Shown here piece by piece: positions 1 to 10,847 of a DNA stretch of 64,000 nucleotides (within the stretch, counting starts at the first letter, position 1; each line of letters starts with the position of its first letter). Source of the stretch: Cryptomeria japonica (Eukaryota > Streptophyta > Pinopsida > Cupressales > Cupressaceae); the NCBI RefSeq assembly GCF_030272615.1, contig NC_081406.1, positions 458,642,072 through 458,706,071 on the forward strand, in the 5' to 3' direction. The position numbers and the translations under genes are program-made. Below the pieces are notes generated by a model. It was not told where the DNA came from and made no database searches. It was given only the letters and a program-made list of their open reading frames with translations.

Positions 1-1
1 A

Positions 2-525
2 TTGGACAAAATATTTGTTGGTTCATTTAGGATAAGAGGTAGTTTTGATCTGGAATCAAAAATCCAGCCCATAACACTTTCGGACCATTACCCGGTTCAG
101 TTAACTTGCACAATACCATTGATGAAGGTGAAGGCAACTTCAAGTTCTTAAGCATGTGGTGGAGAGATTCAAACTTTGAAGAAAACATGGAAAAATGGTG
201 GAAAGAATGTAAAGATATTAAAGGCACTCCTAGTTTTTGTTTTGTTCAAAAGTTAAAATATCTCAAAAAGAAGATCAAAATATGGAACGTGGCTTCCTTC
301 AAGAACATCTTTGTTGAAAAAATCAGAGTGGAAGAGGAACTAAATAGGATTAATAATCTGGTGATAGAGAAGAGGATGACGAATCAAGAATTCAATGAAG
401 AGAATTCCCTTAAAGCGGAACTGGCAGAAATACTCCTGAGAGAAGAAATGTATTGGAGGGACAAATCCAGGGAATTATGTCTTAACAACAAAAAAACAAA
501 GAAGAAGAAAGAGTCGTTGTCTTAA
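2..525 (+). mobile_element. LINE (plant L1-type) ORF2 fragment, end of endonuclease and linker
   Basis: The frame starting at base 2 encodes the end of an AP-type LINE endonuclease, recognisable by the SDHYPV motif at 80-97. Around 105-125 the homology moves to the frame read from 106, so there is a frameshift. That frame carries the Trp- and Lys-rich linker between endonuclease and reverse transcriptase: a MWWRDSNF block, a KLKYLKKKIKIWN block and EEMYWRDKSRE near the end. In intact LINEs the reverse transcriptase follows directly, but here the reading ends at a stop by 525. The 5' part lies outside the window. An intact ORF2 is over 1000 residues, so this is a relic. No poly(A) tail or target duplication was recognised. 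Confidence 0.8.
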
Positions 526-560
526 CAACAAAAAAACAAAGAAGAAGAAAGAGTCACTGT
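481..560. repeat. 40-bp tandem duplication at the LINE break
   Basis: Two adjacent 40-bp copies (481-520 and 521-560) differ at only two bases. Each is an A- and GA-rich stretch with an AAAAAAACAAAGAAGAAG core. The duplication sits exactly where LINE homology stops, so it may mark the deletion or slippage event that ended the LINE relic. Confidence 0.9.
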
Positions 561-1968
561 CTGCAGCTGCTTTATTTTGTATGAGCTATGGATGGAAAAG
601 TGTCAACTTCCCCTTCGCCCACAAAATGCAATGGAGAGTCAAAGAAATAGAAACAAAGGAGAAGAAGAATTCGCAAAAGAGAGCCCTGCGCAGGAGGTAG
701 AATCTCCACCACAGCATGCAAATGTATCATGACAAGCATAAGCATGAGCATAGTCCCAAGCTCAAGAAAAGGTGCCTTGTATCGGCATCTCACCTCGCCG
801 AAATGTTGTAGCCCACACCTAATCTACGCAATGTGGCTTATTTAAGTGTAAGTCAATCTCTTACAATGCGTCTTTATTTTTATCATGGCTGGAAAATCCA
901 ACAAGTGACGTGCAGAGAAATAATTGGTTGTGTTCCTAAGATGGTGTTTCACTCCTTGTGTGCAATGTTTTAGTTTGCCCCGATTTGCCACCATATTTCT
1001 CCTCGTATTTTAATTGTATGCGAAAATGCACGCGGTTTAGAATCAAAAAAACTTTCTTTTTCCAGAGGATGTTTCCTTGTGTCATAAGCTTTTTTCTATT
1101 TGTATGGGTTCATGATTTATCATTCTTGTGTATTTGCAACTCAGATTTAGATGATGTTTTAGTGTATGTGAAAACCCCTTCTATTTTCTTTTTTCCCCTC
1201 TTTCACGAGGATGTATAATTCTCATTGTATCTAATCTTATGTATTTGCAACTCAGATTTAGATGATGTTTTAGTGTATGCGAAAACCCCTTCTATTTTTA
1301 TTTTCCCCTCTTTCAAGAGGATGTATAATTCTGGCTATATCCAATTTTCAATTCGCTTGGGTTTATCACCAGGGACCTAAACCCACAAGAATTGAACACT
1401 TTCCTTTTGATGATTGCTCCAACTTGTACGCTACAGTTCCATTGATGGTTTCAATTTTTGCAATGGCTTAGGTTTTGTTATGGAATATAACTAAGGTCTT
1501 ATTTATAAATTTGGAGTGGGTAGGGTTTTATAGTTCAAAGCAACATAAGGTAAATGGAAAAAACAAATCATCTAGTGGAACGCTTGCATGAGTGTACTCT
1601 CATACATCAAAATGGTGTCTTGTTTGGTGGTGATCTTAAAAAACTGATATCCTGTTTGGTGGTGATCTAGTATAGGAGTTGTCCTCCTAATTTTCTTTTT
1701 AGATGTCTATGAAGTTATCTGATTGTCCATGAACTTGAAGTTTGGAAGATATATAACATTTTTTCAGCTTTACATAGGGTAGAATAATCCCCTGCTCCAG
1801 GGGCATTTGTTGTTATATTCTTAAGTCTTAACAACTTTAGTTGATATCATAGTTAATGAACACTTATTGTAAAGACATGTCAATAACAATGTAGTGTTTG
1901 TAGCCCAATGAAGAAATAAATCATATAAATGTAAACCAAATTCTTTGTTAATGGTGGACATTATTATA
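561..1968. other. Unassigned region without a supported gene
   Basis: No reading frame here resembles a known family. The stretch holds one 111-bp-period duplication, listed separately. Bases 770-850 weakly resemble the basic N-terminal exon of the ATPase pseudogene further right (see findings). The rest may be intron or promoter sequence of that pseudogene, but this cannot be shown from the sequence alone. Confidence 0.6.
1129..1332. repeat. Direct repeat of about 93 bp, period 111
   Basis: Copies at 1129-1222 and 1240-1332 both begin TGTATTTGCAACTCAG and both end AGGATGTATAATTCT. They differ by a few substitutions and one small indel. The spacer is 17 bp. No coding role is apparent. Confidence 0.9.
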
Positions 1969-3823
1969 ATTTCTTGGATTATATTTCATGCCTATGTGCA
2001 CTTCATGTCTTATGGTACTTATGTATACTTGGTTCATGCCTTAAGTGAATTCATGTGTATACTTCATGTGTACACTTCATGCTTTACATGTATATGTGCC
2101 TTATGTGTATATTCTATGTTTTGCATGGATGCTTCTTGCCTTATGTAATTCATTTGTATAATTTGTACTTTACACCTTACGTGTATTCGTGTGTATGACT
2201 CATGCCTTATGTATTCATGCGTATGCTTCATACTTGATGTATTGGATTCATTCATAAAGTGTTTTTGTATACCTTTCTCATGTATGCTTCCGCCTCTATG
2301 TGTATTGCCACCCATGTGTTCATCCATGGATGTGCTTTGTATCTTATGCAATTGTTTCATGTACTTTCAGCATGAATTCTTTTTGTTTTGAATGAATGCC
2401 CCTTATCTTACATGTTTCAACGTGATTGAATATGCTTAGTTATTCCATGAGTATGCTTTGTGAGTACTTATAAATGGGGTCATTGTTTTAAATCACCTAG
2501 GCCCTTGTTTTTGCAAACATGGGTTTCATACTCCTAATAACATGGGAAGGACAACATAGGGATTACTGAAACATGACGATACTATGAAAATCTATAGGAT
2601 GGAAGAATGTGTAAGAGTAATATAGGAAGGAAGAATGTGTAAGAGTATAATTGCTCAGACCATGAGGTGATAATATAAGAACTTGATGAGTATAGAGATT
2701 TTCCCCATAAAGCGTCATAAGAGGAGAAAGGAAACATGTTGAGAATGCAATCAGACAAAGATAATATTAGCCATGTTCAATTTATTCATGTTATATTTAA
2801 TACCAATCTACCACCTAAGTTTACCAATATGTCAATATCCAATCATAACAATCTATATGGTTACAGACTGTACGACACGAAGGAGTGATACAAGACTTAA
2901 TTAATTGAGATCTTATTCATTACCCACCTCTATTTGGTAACTATGATGTTAGTGACATTCACGCTGCCCACTGAAATTTCTCATTGACTAAACGTTTTCC
3001 AATATTAATACATACTCTTTATGGATGTTAAGATTAAGCCAAGTTATTATTATTAACTTTTCAAGTTGTCATCTAGATCAAACAACTTGCACATTCTCTA
3101 ATTAATACAACCTCTACATTTTGGGAAATTTATCCCTCTAATTGGGGATTCAGACATATTCATCCAACAAATTATAAATCAATAAATTTAGACATATCTC
3201 ATATGTGTATTCCTCTCATGAACAGTATGTAATGATAGAGTAAAATCATCATTTGTGGTTTCCTTACAATAACTCCTACAATCAGAAGTGATACTCAAAA
3301 ACAGTATTTATCATTTCGCAAACTGCTTATCACAAATTGTTATGTTCAAAATTTGTACCAAGCATGACTGAACATAATCATCTTCCATGATATCAAACCC
3401 CTTTACAAATGTTATAGCATTTTATCATCTCTCGAGCAATGGTGTTAGGCTACAACTACCATACAAAACAACAATATTCAATGAACAAATTTCTAAGGGC
3501 CCCATTCTATAAGGCATAAGCAGCATGATAATCTCACAATTAAGGTCATTTTTCAAATCATCATATTGGCAACCTAACCAGTTTTTGCAAACACAATTGG
3601 ATGGCCTTGATCCTTTCCTCTAGAAGAGAGCGGGCTTGTCTTAAGTTAAATCATGCAAATTTCCCACTACTAGTTATAACTCACACTCAAGGTAAAAACA
3701 TATATGCCTTAATTCAAACCTACAACATGTAGTAATATCAAAGTAGAGTCATCTTGAGCACTACCATTGTGATCACCATAATTTGAAATTGCTTGAGGAC
3801 AAGCAATCTGGGGAAGGGAAGAC
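1969..3823 (+). mobile_element. Left partial internal region of the LARD-like element
   Basis: The 5' half (to about 2400) is an imperfect T- and G-rich tract built around CATG and TGTAT words. The 3' half is AT-rich and non-coding. Open frames here read as Cys/Met/His-rich strings on either strand and look like by-products of the repeats. The match to the right copy stays high to about 3546, after which only this copy continues to the polypurine tract. Confidence 0.75.
3808..3822 (+). other. Polypurine tract of the LARD-like element
   Basis: CTGGGGAAGGGAAGA lies one base before the LTR start. The upstream GCTTGAGGACAAGCAAT string is typical of the region before plus-strand primers in plant Ty3/gypsy-type elements. 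It would prime plus-strand DNA synthesis. Confidence 0.8.
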
Positions 3824-4900
3824 TGTCATGTCCCCACATTTATAGTAGAAATAATTAATATAGTTTTTGCCATATAAAATTATATGTTAAAAACATATCA
3901 AAATTATATTATATCACATTAACATTAAAATAATATTATATATTATCAATTTACATATTATATTGAATGATGTTATTATATTAACAATAAATAATATTAT
4001 ATTATCAATTTACATTTTTTATTGAATTATTTTATTATATTAACAATACACATTATATTATAATGGTGCTTTGTATTAAAACTTATATTATTTCTATTAA
4101 CCAATTAACCCCTATATTTACCAAGGCCCGATAACCATTCTTTAAAGGGTGGTTTGAATAGTTCCAAATTGGGTTTTATATGAAGTGATGCTCTTCTTGA
4201 AAAGAGCCGTCAGAAATAGAGGGACATCAACTCTTCAAAAAGGGGGGTGCTGCCTATTAGGAGACCATCGTGGCTCTTCACCACATGGGGAGGTAGGATA
4301 AATACCCCCCTATGCAAATGGGAATAGGGAGAATACAGGAGGGGAAGAAGAAAGTCAAATCTGCCAGCAAGGATAGAGAAATGTACAGAAACTGCCAGCA
4401 AGGATAATAAAAGAGAAGAGGGCTTGTAATGGAATATAATAGCTAATATTATATATATAAATTTTTTTATGGTCTTAATTAAATTAATGGAATTAATATG
4501 ATATAAAGTTCAGAAGCAAATAAAGTATAATTATTAAAATAGCATTAAAATGATTATACATGAGAACACTATTAGACATAAGACACACACATATATATCT
4601 GTTAATGAATTTAGAAGGAATAAGGCAATCAAATTCAGTTTGTATGAGTTGCTTTAATACTGTACCATGCTAATAACATAAAATACAACAATAACAATTA
4701 ATGAATAATTCTGATTTAAAGTAATACTAACAGAAATAACTGTTAACAATCTGATATAGGACACTAAGGCAATATAATATGATGAAGTATAATAACTATG
4801 TCAAGCACAAATTAATTATCATAATTAGTTCAACTGAATGACAAATATGACTTCATTGGAATATCACAAAAGGTTCATTGTAATTGAGGGACTCTCTTAA

Positions 4901-5112
4901 GTATGCCACTCCATAGTGGATGCCTAACACCTGCCACATGGAGCCAAGAGGGGTCAAGCATCTTCTCTTGGGCTTAAGAGAGAAGGAAGTTGTGATGAGG
5001 GGGAACAATGATAGAACACCTCGCTGGGTATGCCACTCCATGATGGATGCCTAACACCTACCATATGGAGCCAAGGGGGATATGGTATTCTGCCCTTGGG
5101 CCTAGGAGGGAT
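4901..5112. repeat. Diverged direct repeat inside the LTR, period 127
   Basis: Two copies start GTATGCCACTCCAT at 4901 and 5028. They share the following GGATGCCTAACACC and ATGGAGCCAAG words over about 85 bp, then diverge. Confidence 0.8.
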
Positions 5113-5799
5113 GGTTTCTAGGACAACCTATCCAACTAATGGACTAAAGGAATTGATTAGTAACTGACTCACAAACTAACTTTATATAATAATCTGATCT
5201 CATTTAGGAAATATAATAATATGATTATAACCTGAGTTACTGGGTTCAGCCCCCTAGACCCTTGGTACTGGTCCGATACGGTCCTGGTTCGGGGTTTGGG
5301 TCCGGTTCGCCTATGTTTTGAACAAGTTTTGTGGTTCATAGGCCTAGTTCGAACTAGGGCAAACCCAAGATGACCCAGGGTCGAACCCAAGAGGACCCAA
5401 GACAAACCCAGGGGTCTGACAATCCAAAAATGGATTTTTTTTTTTGCCAATTTTTTTTTTTTGAAATCCACCACATAAAAAATTAAAATGACCCTATGTC
5501 TCAAGCCACACACCTATACATCTTACAAACAAGAGAGAAGCACAAGTCTTTACGAAAGAACAAGTTAGAAACCACAATTCCCATTTGGGAGAATGCACCT
5601 TGATCAGAATTTTGACTTCTTTGGCCTTGTTCTTGACATCTTAAAAAAGCAAAAAATTGATGCACGTCATGGAGTTCTGCGTGGGTTTGAAGGTTGTAAT
5701 TTGGTGTTGGCAATGGGGGAATAGCCCCTTGACCCCTCCCTCTATAGCGACAGGGAGCGTGCCCTAGGTGCTGCCCCGGGACCCTGCGAGGGGCGCTGC

Positions 5800-5822
5800 A
5801 TATATATATATATATATATATA
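5800..5822. repeat. (AT)n microsatellite
   Basis: About 11 AT units follow a GC-rich stretch inside the LTR. Confidence 0.95.
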
Positions 5823-5885
5823 ATTTACATGTTTTTGTACTAACGAACCCAAACCCATTTTAAAAATTTTGCCATACCGGCGTAC

Positions 5886-5902
5886 CGGGTTCTTCGAACC
5901 CG
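5886..5902. repeat. 7-bp-stem hairpin in the LTR
   Basis: CGGGTTC, a TTC loop, then GAACCCG form a perfect stem. Flanking ACCGG and ACCGGT words extend the local symmetry. Confidence 0.7.
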
Positions 5903-6137
5903 AACCGGTAACTTAGATTATATCCCACAATTATAATTCTAACAACCATTAATATAGAAAATTTGATATCATTTAATATAGTTCATTTTTCAATTTAAGT
6001 ATTATTTCATATATGTTCTCTAATTTTGTTGCAGGAAAACAGTATACAAAGGTACACCTATAAAACACAATTACCTATTTATAGATTTGGCCAAATTTAG
6101 ATTAACTTAAAGTGTAACTAATTAGGGGACATTACAG

Positions 6138-6149
6138 TGGTATCAGAGC
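6138..6149 (+). other. Primer binding site (initiator tRNA-Met type)
   Basis: TGGTATCAGAGC starts one base after the LTR end. This is the common plant retrotransposon site complementary to the 3' end of initiator tRNA-Met and would prime minus-strand synthesis. It sets the plus orientation of the element. Confidence 0.9.
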
Positions 6150-8243
6150 ATGATTCTGCCAGCCTGTTGGACAAAACAACTACTCAGTTGGGACTAATTC
6201 TTCCAATCTCTTCTCAAATAAATAAAAAATTGAATTGGTTAGGCCAACATTGCATTCTTATGAGTGTGCCTTTAACTGCTTCGTGTCTTACGTGTTTCTT
6301 ATGTGTTTTGAGCATGCCTACTCCATGGGTGTTTTATATGTACACTTTCGTCATGTATACCTTGTGCTTGCACCATGTCTATCATGTGTCTAGCATATGT
6401 GTTTTATATCTTATGTGTATTTGTGTTACTTCATGAATGAGATGTTTTTAGATGTCTATTCCATGAATACCTCTCTCTTGTATGCTTCATGATCGATGTT
6501 TCTTCAGCATGTCCACTACACAAGTACCTTTCTCATATATGCTTGTACCTTTTGTGTATTTATGTATTACTTCATGGTTTACATGTATGATTCATGTCTT
6601 GCATGTATTCATATGTATGGTTTGTGCTTTACATAGCTCGTTCATGCCTTGCATATAGTCATGTATGTTGCTTCTTGGCTTACATGTATCCATTATTTCA
6701 TGCGTATGTGCACTTCATGTCTTATGGTACTTATGTATACTTTCTTCATGCTTTAAGTGAATTCATGTGTATAATTCATGCGTACACTTCATGCTTTACA
6801 TGTATTCGTGCCTTATGTGTATATTCTATGTTTTGCATGGATGCTTCTTGCCTTATGTAATTCATTTGTATACTTTTTACTTTACACCTTACGTGTATTC
6901 GTGTGTATGACTCATGCCTTATGTATTCATCCGTATGCTTCATACTTGACGTATTGGATTCATTTATACTTGATGTATTGGATTCATTCATAAAGTGTTT
7001 CTGTATACCTTTCTCATGTATGCTTCCGCCTCTATGTGTATTGCCTCCCATGTGTTCATCCATGGATGTGCTTTGTATCTTATGCAATTGTTTCATGTAC
7101 TTTCAGCATGAATTCTTTTTGTTTTGAACGAATGCCCCTTATCTTAAATGTTTCAACATGATTGAATATGCTTAGTTATTCCATGAGTATGCTTTATGAG
7201 TACTTATAAATGGGGTGATTGTTTTAAATCACCTGGGCCTTTCTTTTTGCAAACATGGGTTTCATACTCCTAATAACATGGGAAGGACAACATAGGGATT
7301 ACTGAAACATGACGATACTATGAAAATCTATAGCATGGAAGAATGTGTAAGAGTAATATATGAAGGAAGAATGTGTAAGAGTATAATTTCTCAAACCATG
7401 AGGTGATAATACAAGAACTTGATGAGTATAGAGATTTTGCCCATAAATCCTCATAAGAGGAGAAAGGAAACATGTTGAGAATGCAGTCAGACAAAGATAA
7501 TATTAGCCATGTTCAATATATTCGTGATATATCTAATACCAATCTACCACCTAAGTTTACCAATACGTCAGTATCCAATCATAACAATCTATATGGTTAC
7601 AGACTGTACGACACGAAGGAGTGATACCAGACTTAATTAATTGAGATCTTATTCATTACCCACCTCTATTTGGTAATGATGATGTCAGTGACATTCATGC
7701 TACCGACCTGAAATTTCTCATTGACTAAACATTTTCCAATATTAATACATACTCTTTATGGATGTTAAGATTAAGCCAAGTTATTATTATTAACTTCTCA
7801 TGTTGTCATCTAGATCAAACATCTTGCACATTCTCTAATTAATACAACCTCTACATTTTGGGAAATTTATCCCTCTAATTGGGGATTCAGACATATTGAT
7901 CCAACAAATTATAAATCAATAAATTTAGACATATCTCATATATGTATTCCTCACATGAATAGTATGTAATGATAGAGTAAAATCATCATTTGTGGTTTCC
8001 TTACAATAACTCTTGCAATCAGAAGTGATACTCAAAAACAATACTGAACATAATCATCTACCACGATATCAAACCCCTTTACAAATGTTATAGCATTTTA
8101 TCATCTCTCCAGCAATGGTGTTAGGCTAAAACTACCATACAAAACAATAATATTCAGTTAACAAATTTCTAAGGGCCCCATTCTATAAGGCATAGTTAGC
8201 ATGATAATCTCACAATTAAGGTGTTAGGCTACAACTACCATAC
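6150..8243 (+). mobile_element. Right partial internal region of the LARD-like element
   Basis: It starts at the primer binding site. From about 6250 to 7130 it is a degenerate array of CATG/TGTAT-containing words, then it follows the left copy through to CACAATTAAG at 8220. Bases 8221-8243 repeat an internal 23-bp string also found near 3443 and, with one change, near 8118. After that the sequence changes to unrelated DNA, so the 3' end of this internal region is missing. Confidence 0.75.
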
Positions 8244-8714
8244 TAAAGCTCTATAATTTGTTTATGTAAGTTTTAAATTGAGTCTATTTTCTTCTTTGTT
8301 TTAGTATGCTAGTGTTCTTCAGCATTTTACTTGGCAGAGATGAATATTTATGCGAATTTAAATAATAAATCATTTTTACTTTGAAAATTTTCTTCGCTTC
8401 TCATTGATCTATGCTTTTTGAGTCACGGATACTTGAGACTTTTGTTTATTACAATACATCCGTCATTCTATGCTTTTTTATGTAGATCATTGTGGATTTC
8501 TCATTTATCTTGTAAAAGTCTCTAAATTATTTTGATTTCTTTTCTCAGGTGCATAAAACTGCTGGTCCTTCGAATCAGACAGAGAGCATGAATGTCCAGG
8601 TAACCGATAGAGTTCTCAACTGCTCTTTCCAAGAAATTTGTACTCGTTACGTTGTCAAATATGTAGGCATCTTTCATGATTAAATTTGTATGCTGAAGTT
8701 GCTTATACTGGTAG

Positions 8715-9455
8715 TCACATATGTCCACTCCACCTTGTTCTACAAGAAATAGGACAAATTCTATCAATTTAGAGGATTATGAAACAGATAACATAGACAC
8801 AGAGGATGCAGATCTGATGGTAGGATTTTCTCCAATCTCCATTGTTTCTGGTTTTTGTGAAGATATAACTTCTCTTGCCCAATACTTTGTTGCATAATAT
8901 TATAAGTTTGGGTATCAATGGTTGCAGAGACAAACATATCGGCCAGGTACTATTAAAGTTGAGAATAACCCTAGCTAGGATGAGCAGTCCAGTCCAATGC
9001 AAGAGAAGAGGACAAGAGATACTATATCTTTGCCATGACTAGAAGGACTTCGGCCTTGAAAGTCAACCATCCGACATTCTTCTCAAGATTCTGAAGACCA
9101 AGAATGCACAGAGGAGGAAGATGATAGAAATAAAGGGGAGGCTAGGGTTGGAGGAGAGGAAGATGAAGTTGAGGAAGAGGGGGAGGAGGGTAAATAACAA
9201 GAAGGAAGGAGACGGTATGCTCTCTAAAATCGCACTGAGGTGAGGAGTTTTTCTCTTGAAAAAGAAGAAAAGCAACGACTGCAATTTCCACCATGTAAAG
9301 TACTGCATAAAGGAATGGGAATGAAAAATGCACGTGATGGAAGACGAGCTGGCTCAAGGGCAGAAAAACATCGTTGTGCACAAAGAGTTGATGATTCAGA
9401 TGATTCTCTTCTTGTGGATGAGATGGATTAGGGTTCTATTGGTTCATCATCATGG
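8715..9455 (+). pseudogene. ATAD2-like: ATAD2-like pseudogene: basic/acidic N-terminal exons
   Basis: The piece at 8715-8819 encodes a Ser/Arg stretch followed by NLEDYETDN, matching the N-terminal region of the plant family, and ends at a GT donor. The next exon gives an EGLRP segment, a Glu/Asp-rich tract (about 9093-9190), RRRYAL, LHKGMG (about 9303-9320) and DDSDDSLLVDE (about 9390-9422), all family landmarks upstream of the ATPase domain. Stops at 9039 and 9057 are TGA where the family has Arg, fitting CGA-to-TGA. Two TAA stops (9195 and 9225) and a TAG (9429) also interrupt this frame. Confidence 0.75.
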
Positions 9456-10714
9456 ATGCATGTGGGAAATACAAACTTTGGTCAGCAATGGGTTTGTGGT
9501 GGACTTGACATGCATAACGCAACTGCATGGGGTTTGAAAGTTGCAGCATCTAGATGGGGACACCAAGGTGATACATTTGGTTATGGAGGTGTAGGTGCAC
9601 AACCTGCTGAGCCTAGTTCAAAAGGTGGAGCTGACATTCAACCCTTGCAGGTTGATGAAATAGTGAGTTTTGATGATATTGGAGGGCTTTCTAACCACAT
9701 TGATGCATTGAAAGAAATGGTTTTTTTCCCTCTTCTCTATCCTGATTTCTTTGCAAATTATCACATCTGTCCTCCAAGGGGAGTCATATTGTGTGGTCCT
9801 CCGGGAACTAGAAAAATGTTGATTGCAAGGGCTTTAGCATGTGCAGCTTCCAAGGTAGGACAGAAAGTAAACTTTTACATGCGAAAGGGAGCTGATGTGC
9901 TCAGCAAGTGGGTTGGGGAAGCTGAGCGGCAGCTAAAATTACTATTTGAAGAAGCACAAAGGAACCAACCATCCATAATATTTTTTGATGAAATAGATGG
10001 TCTTGCCCTAGTGAGGTCTAGTAAACAACAACAAATTCACAATTCTATTGTATCTACGCTTCTTGCTCTAATGGATGGTCTAGACTCTAGAGGTCAAGTA
10101 GTGCTTATTGGAGCGATAAACAGGATTGATGCTATTGATGGAGCTCTTCGCCGGCTTGGTCGATTTGATTGTGAATTTGTATTTTCCTTACCCGATTGTA
10201 AAGCATAAGCTGAGATATTAAAGATCCACACAAGAAAGTGGAAGAATCCTTTATTAAAGGAATTAAGAATGGAATTAGCAACAACTTGTATGGGGTATTG
10301 TGGTGCTAATTTAAAATCTTTGTGCACAGAAGCTGCAATTAATGTTTTTCATGAGAAATATCCTCAAATATACACTAGTGATGATAAGTTTGTCATAGAT
10401 TTGGATTTTGTGAAAGTAGAGAAGCATGATTTCTTGGAAGCTATGTCTACTATTACTCCTGCTACCCATAGAGGTGCAACAGTACAGTCAAGGCCATTGT
10501 CCCCAGTAATAGCTCCATGCTTACAAGGATATCTAAAAATAACCAGTGATTATATTTCTGACATCTTCTATGTAGTGGCCAATGGTGATAAAAAAGATTC
10601 GTTGAATGACAGTTCTCTCCATCTTGCCAAGTTACTTGGATTTCTTATGGTTCTTCCATTCCATTTGTTTACAGACCAAGACTTCTACTTTGTGGGAAGG
10701 AGGGTGCTGGCTTG
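9456..10714 (+). pseudogene. ATAD2-like: ATAD2-like pseudogene: first AAA+ ATPase domain
   Basis: A 250-codon open stretch (9456-10205) holds SFDDIGGL, then Walker A read as GPPGTRKM where active family members have GPPGTGKT. Walker B is kept (IIFFDEIDGLA), the sensor region reads GAIN instead of GATN, and the arginine-finger region reads RRLGRFDCE instead of RRPGRFDRE. A TAA at 10206 ends it. Homology continues in the same frame from 10209 (AEILKIHTRKW, MGYCGANLKSLCTEAA, EAMSTITPA, SRPLSP) to about 10635, then shifts frame to reach VYRPRLLL. The exon ends near 10714 at a GT. ATP binding would be lost even without the stops. Confidence 0.88.
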
Positions 10715-10847
10715 GTACGGTTAGAAATTGCTTTCATAGATGTTTACACATCTATAACATGAGTCTATTTTTTAAAACTTTTGAATTGGCTGGCTTCTAA
10801 TCGAGCTACATTTCTGAATGATGCTATATTTCTACTTTTCTTGCCAA

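Larger units (their letters stand above)
3824..6136 (+). repeat. LTR of the LARD-like element (2313 bp)
   Basis: It begins TGTCATGTCCCC and ends GGGGACATTACA, near-perfect inverted ends with the usual TG...CA. A polypurine tract precedes it and a primer binding site follows it, fixing both borders. Inside are an AT-rich 5' third, a duplicated segment (4901 and 5028), a GC-richer block rich in GGTTCGG-like words (5240-5420), an (AT)n run and a small hairpin. No protein-coding content is recognisable. Confidence 0.8.
1969..8243 (+). mobile_element. Coding-free LTR element (LARD-like), internal-LTR-internal composite
   Basis: One 2.3 kb LTR (3824-6136) is flanked on both sides by the same internal sequence in the same orientation: about 1969-3546 on the left matches about 6670-8220 on the right. 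The left copy ends with a polypurine tract touching the LTR; the right copy begins with a tRNA-type primer binding site. Each is therefore on the correct side for one shared LTR. Both internal copies are truncated outward. I found no gag or pol homology, so the element would need enzymes supplied in trans. The arrangement fits recombination between LTRs of neighbouring elements. The right end joins presumed intron sequence of the ATPase pseudogene. Confidence 0.8.

Noticed and set aside
2064-2360. Cys/Met/His-rich open frames on both strands at 1945-2391 and 6137-7127
   Set aside because: They come from the CATG/TGTAT word array, occur on both strands and in both internal copies, and match no family.
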